64,000 bases of DNA, taken from contig JASFXZ010000164.1 in assembly GCA_032209605.1 (NCBI GenBank), positions 1-64,000 on the forward strand, given 5' to 3'. Below the pieces are notes generated by a model that did no database searches, was not told the origin of the DNA, and saw only the letters and a list, made by a program, of their open reading frames with translations. The position numbers were made by a program, and so were the translations under genes. Below are positions 57,363 through 64,000 of the stretch, one piece after another (within the stretch, counting starts at the first letter, position 1; each line of letters begins with the position of its first letter). The DNA comes from Mactromeris polynyma (Eukaryota > Mollusca > Bivalvia > Venerida > Mactridae).

Positions 57363-60260
57363 TTCGATTTATTTGGGGATGTCGTATATAGCTCTCCTTT
57401 AATACTCACATTGAATGGCTAACCCTTGAACACCGTAGGTCCTTTCCCCCAGAACCGTTTTTCAACAGAGCTGCCTTTTTAGGGGTCTTATTGTCCCAAA
57501 ATCGACCCTCGCCCCCGATCAAATTTAATCTGGCTTCGATTTATTTGGGGATGTCGTATATAGCTCTCCTTTAATACTCACATTGAATGGCTAACCCTTG
57601 AACACCGTAGGTCCTTTCCCCCAGAACCGTTTTTCAACAGAGCTGCCTTTTTAGGGGTCTTATTGTCCCAAAATCGACCCTCGCCCCCGATCAAATTTAA
57701 TCCGGCTTCGATTTATTTGGGGATGTCGTATATAGCTCTCCTTTAATACTCACATTGAATGGCTAACCCTTGAACACCGTAGGTCCTTTCCCCCAGAACC
57801 GTTTTTCAACAGAGCTGCCTTTTTAGGGGTCTTTTTGTCCCAAAATCGACCCTCGCCCCCGATCAAATTTAATCCGGCTTCGATTTATTTGGGGATGTCG
57901 TATATAGCTCTCCTTTAATACTCACATTGAATGGCTAACCCTTGAACACCGTAGGTCCTTTCCCCCAGAACCGTTTTTCAACAGAGCTGCCTTTTTAGGG
58001 GTCTTATTGTCCCAAAATCGACCCTCGCCCCCGATCAGATTTAATCCGGCTTCGATTTATTTGGGGATGTCGTATATAGCTCTCCTTTAATACTCACATT
58101 GAATGGCTAACCCTTGAACACCGTAGGTCCTTTCCCCCAGAACCGTTTTTCAACAGAGCTGCCTTTTTAGGGGTCTTATTGTCCCAAAATCGACCCTCGC
58201 CCCCGATCAAATTTAATCCGGCTTCGATTTATTTGGGGATGTCGTATATAGCTCTCCTTTAATACTCACATTGAATGGCTAACCCTTGAACACCGTAGGT
58301 CCTTTCCCCCAGAACCGTTTTTCAACAGAGCTGCCTTTTTAGGGGTCTTATTGTCCCAAAATCGACCCTCGCCCCCGATCAAATTTAATCCGGCTTCGAT
58401 TTATTTGGGGATGTCGTATATAGCCCTCCTTTAATACTCACATTGAATGGCTAACCCTTGAACACCGTAGGTCCTTTCCCCCAGAACCGTTTTTCAACAG
58501 AGCTGCCTTTTTAGGGGTCTTATTGTCCCAAAATCGACCCTCGCCCCCGATCAGATTTAATCCGGCTTCGATTTATTTGGGGATGTCGTATATAGCTCTC
58601 CTTTAATACTCACATTGAATGGCTAACCCTTGAACACCGTAGGTCCTTTCCCCCAGAACCGTTTTTCAACAGAGCTGCCTTTTTAGGGGTCTTATTGTCC
58701 CAAAATCGACCCTCGCCCCCGGTCAAATTTAATCCGGCTTCGATTTATTTGGGGATGTCGTATATAGCTCTCCTTTAATACTCACATTGAATGGCTAACC
58801 CTTGAACACCGTAGGTCCTTTCCCCCAGAACCGTTTTTCAACAGAGCTGCCTTTTTAGGGGTCTTTTTGTCCCAAAATCGACCCTCGCCCCCGATCAGAT
58901 TTAATCCGGCTTCGATTTATTTGGGGATGTCGTATATAGCTCTCCTTTAATACTCACATTGAATGGCTAACCCTTGAACACCGTAGGTCCTTTCCCCCAG
59001 AACCGTTTTTCAACAGAGCTGCCTTTTTAGGGGTCTTACTGTCCCAAAATCGACCCTCGCCCCCGATCAAATTTAATCCGGCTTCGATTTATTTGGGGAT
59101 GTCGTATATAGCTCTCCTTTAATACTCACATTGAATGGCTAACCCTTGAACACCGTAGGTCCTTTCCCCCAGAACCGTTTTTCAACAGAGCTGCCTTTTT
59201 AGGGGTCTTATTGTCCCAAAATCGACCCTCGCCCCCGATCAAATTTAATCCGGCTTCGATTTATTTGGGGATGTCGTATATAGCTCTCCTTTAATACTCA
59301 CATTGAATGGCTAACCCTTGAACACCGTAGGTCCTTTCCCCCAGAACCGTTTTTCAACAGAGCTGCCTTTTTAGGGGTCTTATTGTCCCAAAATCGACCC
59401 TCGCCCCCGATCAAATTTAATCCGGCTTCGATTTATTTGGGGATGTCGTATATAGCTCTCCTTTAATACTCACATTGAATGGCTAACCCTTGAACACCGT
59501 AGGTCCTTTCCCCCAGAACCGTTTTTCAACAGAGCTGCCTTTTTAGGGGTCTTATTGTCCCAAAATCGACCCTCGCCCCCGATCAGATTTAATCCGGCTT
59601 CGATTTATTTGGGGATGTCGTATATAGCTCTCCTTTAATACTCACATTGAATGGCTAACCCTTGAACACCGTAGGTCCTTTCCCCCAGAACCGTTTTTCA
59701 ACAGAGCTGCCTTTTTAGGGGTCTTACTGTCCCAAAATCGACCCTCGCCCCCGATCAAATTTAATCCGGCTTCGATTTATTTGGGGATGTCGTATATAGC
59801 TCTCCTTTAATACTCACATTGAATGGCTAACCCTTGAACACCGTAGGTCCTTTCCCCCAGAACCGTTTTTCAACAGAGCTGCCTTTTTAGGGGTCTTATT
59901 GTCCCAAAATCGACCCTCGCCCCCGATCAAATTTAATCCGGCTTCGATTTATTTGGGGATGTCGTATATAGCTCTCCTTTAATACTCACATTGAATGGCT
60001 AACCCTTGAACACCGTAGGTCCTTTCCCCCAGAACCGTTTTTCAACAGAGCTGCCTTTTTAAGGGTCTTATTGTCCCAAAATCGACCCTCGCCCCCGATC
60101 AAATTTAATCCGGCTTCGATTTATTTGGGGATGTCGTATATAGCTCTCCTTTAATACTCACATTGAATGGCTAACCCTTGAACACCGTAGGTCCTTTCCC
60201 CCAGAACCGTTTTTCAACAGAGCTGCCTTTTTAGGGGTCTTATTGTCCCAAAATCGACCC
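57363..60260. repeat. 172-bp tandem array 7, about 16.8 units
   Basis: Anchors from 57395 to 60147 are sixteen periods; the matching array of the first pass has seventeen. Confidence 0.93.
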
Positions 60261-62457
60261 CCCCGCCCGAAATAAAATTTCCTCCTTCAACATTGTTCAT
60301 TTTTTTCGTTTTTTTTGCACATAATTTTTTCTATCTTAGTTTACCCCACTAACGAAAACCCGAAAAGTGCAAATCTCCGTTTTTTTTTGTGGGCAAATTT
60401 AAGCCGAAAATTTAAAATCCAAAAAACTGAATTTTTCGGCTTGTTTTTACCCCATAAAAATCAAGAAAAAACACCTAAAAAACGTCACCCTGGGTAGGGT
60501 ACTGTACGAATTTTCACTTTTTGGCCATTTTTGCCATTTTTTGAAAAGTAAAAATTTACGGCTTATATTTACCCCAGATCAAAAAAGGAAAAAAAATAAA
60601 AACTTAAAAAATTCTTTAAAAATTTGAGAAATAAACCTTATTTTCTTAAACTTTTCCATACATTAATTTGAAAACCTTATTCCCCGCGTGCCTCCTTTAA
60701 TGGCGCCCTTCATTAGCACCTGTATCACCCGATTAAGCCCCAGAACACTTTGAACACCCTGCCGGCTTCCCCGCTTAAGCCCTCTTTAAAAACCGATTTA
60801 GCAGGCTCTACCCCTTACCATCTACATCCCCCGCCATACAGTTTAACCCCCAACTTATTTTCAGGGGCCGCCCCCTCAAAATAAGCCGCAAGCGCGGAGC
60901 TTAACCCAGAAAAAGGAGCCGCCTCAACAGCCGCCTCTAACACCCATCACCGCGTGCGAAATACTTCAGAATATGCCCTCACTTAGTTTACCCCACTAAT
61001 GAAAAGTTTCGTGACAGGGGGGGAGACTCGCTCTTACAGCTCTCCTCCCCCCCTCCTACGTAGCCTCAGGCAACCCCTACCCCCGGCTACTCCGTCACCC
61101 CCCCTTCAACCCCCTAAGCCCTTACAGGGGGGGAGACTCGTTTAGCAACTCTCCTCCCCCCCTACTACGTAGCCTCAGGCAACCCCTACCCCCGGCTACT
61201 CCAGACCCCCCCTCCCTCCTTTCGAACCACTCCTCGAAGTTTAGCTCGCTCCCGCCAAACTTCCTTGAGTGATCCGATCACCGGTTGGTCTCGCCCCCTT
61301 TCAACCCCCACCTTTCCCGCTTGGTGCTTGCGCCCACGGTTAGGCAGAACGGGCGGCCCTCTCCGGACGACTACCCGCCTCAGTCGTCCCTCGTCCCTCC
61401 TCTTCCACGAGGCGGCCTAAGGTGCGCCCCCTTAGGAAACCCCCGCATACCCTATCCTTCACCCCACTCTCTACGCTCGCTACTACCAATACATGCTACC
61501 TCCCCTCTCTCTGACTCCAACCTCTCCCCTACTCTCCCTACGCTCAACTAGCGGAGACGTCTGTCATACCCTACATTAGTACTACTGTACTATTTATAAT
61601 AAGGTACAATATCTATAATAGTACTATCGTACTAATTATATCTATTCTATCTTATTATAGTATTCCTCCCTTTTGCAATGGTTAATTTTTTTTTGGAAAA
61701 TTCACTTTTTGTCAAAAAGCGATTATTTCATGGTTTTTTCGTGTTTTTTCGTGTTTTTTCTTGATTTTTTGTGTTTTTTCTTGATTTTTTGTGTTTTTTC
61801 TTGATTTTTGATATTTTTTATGATTTTCTATGATCTTTGACTTTTTGTTTTAACTGTAATAAGCTCTTTTTTGACGAGCCCCATGCTTCCGACAAACTTC
61901 CTGCTTCCGACTACCTGCACACTATACCGATATCTACTTAAATTTACCCAGTATTGTTCTCATCCAGGATTAAAGTAGAACTACTTTGTATCTTCTTAGG
62001 TAATTATAGGCCTTTTATTTTACCAACCCATATTCTCATTCTTTTGCACCACCCCATAGCGGCCCACGTATTTCTTGCCGCATTTTAGAAACCTACCTTC
62101 AGCTCCTATCAGGAGCCCCTACTCCCCGGACACAGGCCGGGGCCAACAGCTCCTGCATCTTTAAAAAAAAAAAAAAAAAATAGACTAATGTCCTGAACCC
62201 TGTAGAGTTCATGTCAATAAGAGTAATGTGATGCTTATTAACCGCTATGCCGATTTCGGGCAGTTTAAGTTGCTATGTCGTACAGGCCTTTTGAGTGCCC
62301 GGTGCAAAAACTTTTAGCCACCGGGGTTTTGGCGTAAACGCCTGGCCTCTTAAAAGAATAAGAAGATGTGTCTCAATATGAAATGCTCTTTAAAACTGAA
62401 GTGGCCTAGCTTTTATCTAGGCTACTGAAAATTACCAGTCTCCCGGGATCTCCCGGT
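60261..62457. repeat. G module, copy 8 (next to the genes, second pass)
   Basis: Matches G module 4 at an offset of 42677, including its special stretch around 61950, with a few point differences ('gtgacagg' for 'gtgatagg', 'tttattttacc' for 'tttatttcacc'). Confidence 0.8.
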
Positions 62458-62621
62458 GTCAACCTTTTCTTGATGGTGTACTGTAACTCACGGCCTTATG
62501 CCCATGAGCTAGAAAGTTGGCTGACATGAGGAGGGCAGCCCCTGTGGGCAGCCCTTCTCTTCCGGCCAGTTAAAACTTTACTTCGAAAATACCCGCCTGG
62601 ACAGGGAGGCAATCAGTAGGA
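62458..62621. other. Single-copy junction, second pass
   Basis: Same sequence as 19781-19944 with the same hairpin. No gene is seen. Confidence 0.5.
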
Positions 62622-62685
62622 AAGTAGTAACCACTAATGGACCTTCTGTTTGGAAGACAGACATACTCGTTATACTATCACTACT
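62622..62685 (-). tRNA. trnG: tRNA-Gly (UCC), second pass
   Basis: Identical to the gene at 19945-20008, offset 42677. Confidence 0.87.
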
Positions 62686-62730
62686 GTGTACCAAATTTTG
62701 ATCGCGGCTGTTAAAGCTCGCAACCAGGGG

Positions 62731-62793
62731 AGTGAAAGACCTATTCCGGCACCGTAAAGATGACAACCTTACATTCTATTAAACTACTTTCAC
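62731..62793 (-). tRNA. trnD: tRNA-Asp (GUC), second pass
   Basis: Identical to the gene at 20054-20116, offset 42677. Confidence 0.88.
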
Positions 62794-62794
62794 A

Positions 62795-63706
62795 TTAGCC
62801 TGCGATTGCTAAAATTAAGGCAAACATGCTCAACCTAACTGGAAGGAGCAGAGTCCAGCACAGATTTATAAGCAAGTCATAGCGATATCGGGGCATAGTA
62901 GCACGAACCCAGACAAAAGCATAGGAAAAAAACACAGTCCATCCAGCAAATACTAAATCCCCAAAAAATGTCGCCCCTATCCCTAAGTTAAAAAAAATTA
63001 CCCCTGTTAATATGGACACAAATATTATGTTTCTGTACTCTGCCAGGGCTAGTAAGGCAAAACCACCTCCGCTTACTTCCGTTATGTACCCGGCCACTAA
63101 CTCAGACTCCCCTTCGACGAAGTCAAACGGAGCACGATTTGTCTCAGCCAGTACGGCAATAACCCATAAGCCTAGCCTTACAAAACCTAGGGACCCCGTA
63201 AAGAACACATTAAGCCGGATGAGGTTTAAATCGTATGACCCAACAAGTAAAAGAATCCCAAATAAGGCTGTACTTATGAACACTTCATATGAAATTGTCT
63301 GCGCGACAGCCCGTATAGCCCCTAAAAAGGCGTAACGAGAGTTACACAGCCACCCTGTGACAATTACCCCGTACACCCTGAAAGATGAGACGCACAAGAA
63401 AAACAGCATCCCTAACTCGAAATGAACGGACCTGAAAGAGACTGGAAACACAAGATAAAGCCCGTAAGCCCTGGTAAAGCATATGATAGGGCCTACGGCA
63501 TAGGTAACTTTAGTTAGTGGATGAGGAAAACAGTACTCTTTCTTAAAAAGCTTCACACCGTCAGCTAACGGCTGAACAAGCCCTTTAAACCCTACTTTGT
63601 TGGGGCCATGGCGAAGTTGTATTATCCCGAGCCCCTTTCGCTCTACTACAATAAAATAGGCTACTGCCCCCATTATAATAAACATGACAATTACGCTTGG
63701 TACCAT
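62795..63706 (-). CDS. nad1: NADH dehydrogenase subunit 1, second pass
   Basis: The same 303-residue protein as at 20118-21029, offset 42677. The DNA differs by at least two transitions (near 63380 and 63461), both silent. This is most simply the same gene met again after one turn of a circular genome; the silent differences then mean that the two passes come from slightly different molecules. A real second copy in a longer genome cannot be excluded from sequence alone. Confidence 0.93.
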   Translation of the reverse strand: MVPSVIVMFIIMGAVAYFIVVERKGLGIIQLRHGPNKVGFKGLVQPLADGVKLFKKEYCFPHPLTKVTYAVGPIICFTRAYGLYLVFPVSFRSVHFELGMLFFLCVSSFRVYGVIVTGWLCNSRYAFLGAIRAVAQTISYEVFISTALFGILLLVGSYDLNLIRLNVFFTGSLGFVRLGLWVIAVLAETNRAPFDFVEGESELVAGYITEVSGGGFALLALAEYRNIIFVSILTGVIFFNLGIGATFFGDLVFAGWTVFFSYAFVWVRATMPRYRYDLLINLCWTLLLPVRLSMFALILAIAG

Positions 63707-63770
63707 TGCCGGAGGAGTAAAAACTCGTTCCTAGAGCTTAAACCTAGCGCATAAACTCTGCCACTCCAGC
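63707..63770 (-). tRNA. trnL2: tRNA-Leu (UAA), second pass
   Basis: Identical to the gene at 21030-21093, offset 42677. Confidence 0.87.
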
Positions 63771-63774
63771 ACTA

Positions 63775-63838
63775 AGCTCTGGGTATACGACTACTTCTTT
63801 AGGTTAAAAGCCTAAAGCTTTTTATAAGCTACCAGAGC
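63775..63838 (-). tRNA. trnK: tRNA-Lys (UUU), second pass
   Basis: Identical to the gene at 21098-21161, offset 42677. Confidence 0.87.
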
Positions 63839-63840
63839 TC

Positions 63841-64000
63841 TTAGTGGCGTCAAATTAAGGAACCTTCATTAATTTCGTGTATCAAGCCTACCAGCAAGAT
63901 AAAACAAAACAAAACGCACAAAAACAACCTAAAAGGTGACAGGGTAATAAAAACAGAGTCTAGCCTAAAGCAGACGCCTAGCAATAAAACTACTTCGACA
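63841..64000 (-). CDS. nad3: NADH dehydrogenase subunit 3, C-terminal part, cut by window end
   Basis: Corresponds to 21164-21323: the last third of nad3, with the FDVEVVLLLG helix and the stop codon. The gene continues past the end of the window, so this is a truncation by the window and not a break. Confidence 0.9.

Overview
This window is animal mitochondrial DNA, given here as the strand opposite to the genes. Every recognisable gene lies on the minus strand. The genes read cleanly only with the invertebrate mitochondrial code: TGA is Trp at many conserved positions, AGA/AGG is Ser (the COX2 copper ligand context reads VIHSW only if AGG is Ser) and ATA is Met. The block cytb-rrnL-nad4-trnH-trnE-trnS(UGA)-atp6-nad3, one-strand coding, no visible atp8 and a giant insertion in cox2 together suggest a bivalve mollusc, probably a heterodont. 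That assignment is inference from memory of gene orders, not a database match.

Layout. Bases 1-19780 are a repeat region made of three nested parts: 172-bp direct repeats in long arrays, a roughly 2.2-2.4 kb module (called G here), and a shorter relative of its first part (called E). Bases 19781-40821 are the single-copy gene region. In gene direction, from high to low coordinates, it reads: trnI, nad5, cox2 copy A, cox2 copy B, a cox2 pseudogene, nad4L, trnN, trnL(UAG), trnC, a tandem array of trnM, trnA, cox1, trnV, trnR, trnW, nad6, trnP, nad2, trnT, trnK-like, rrnS, trnY, trnS(UCU), cox3, cytb, rrnL, nad4, trnH, trnE, trnS(UGA), atp6, nad3, trnK, trnL(UAA), nad1, trnD, trnG. Bases 40914-62457 are repeat region again. 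From there the junction, trnG, trnD, nad1, trnL, trnK and the start of nad3 recur at an offset of exactly 42677. The simplest reading is a circular genome of about 42.7 kb read through roughly one and a half times. The two passes differ by point changes, by one 172-bp unit in one array, and in the order and number of E and G modules, so either length heteroplasmy or a repeat-driven assembly compromise is present.

Function. The proteins are core subunits of complexes I (nad1-6, 4L), III (cytb), IV (cox1-3) and V (atp6), with both rRNAs and at least 20 tRNA identities. The remarkable parts are two complete cox2 genes in tandem, both with all six CuA ligands in correct spacing but with very large, different in-frame insertions (about 410 and 165 extra residues); a third cox2 copy that is broken; a 94-residue insertion in cox3; an acidic tail on cytb; and seven near-identical plus one diverged trnM genes in a 98-99 bp tandem array. 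Start codons of several genes, the rRNA ends and the tRNAs for Phe and Gln could not be fixed by eye.
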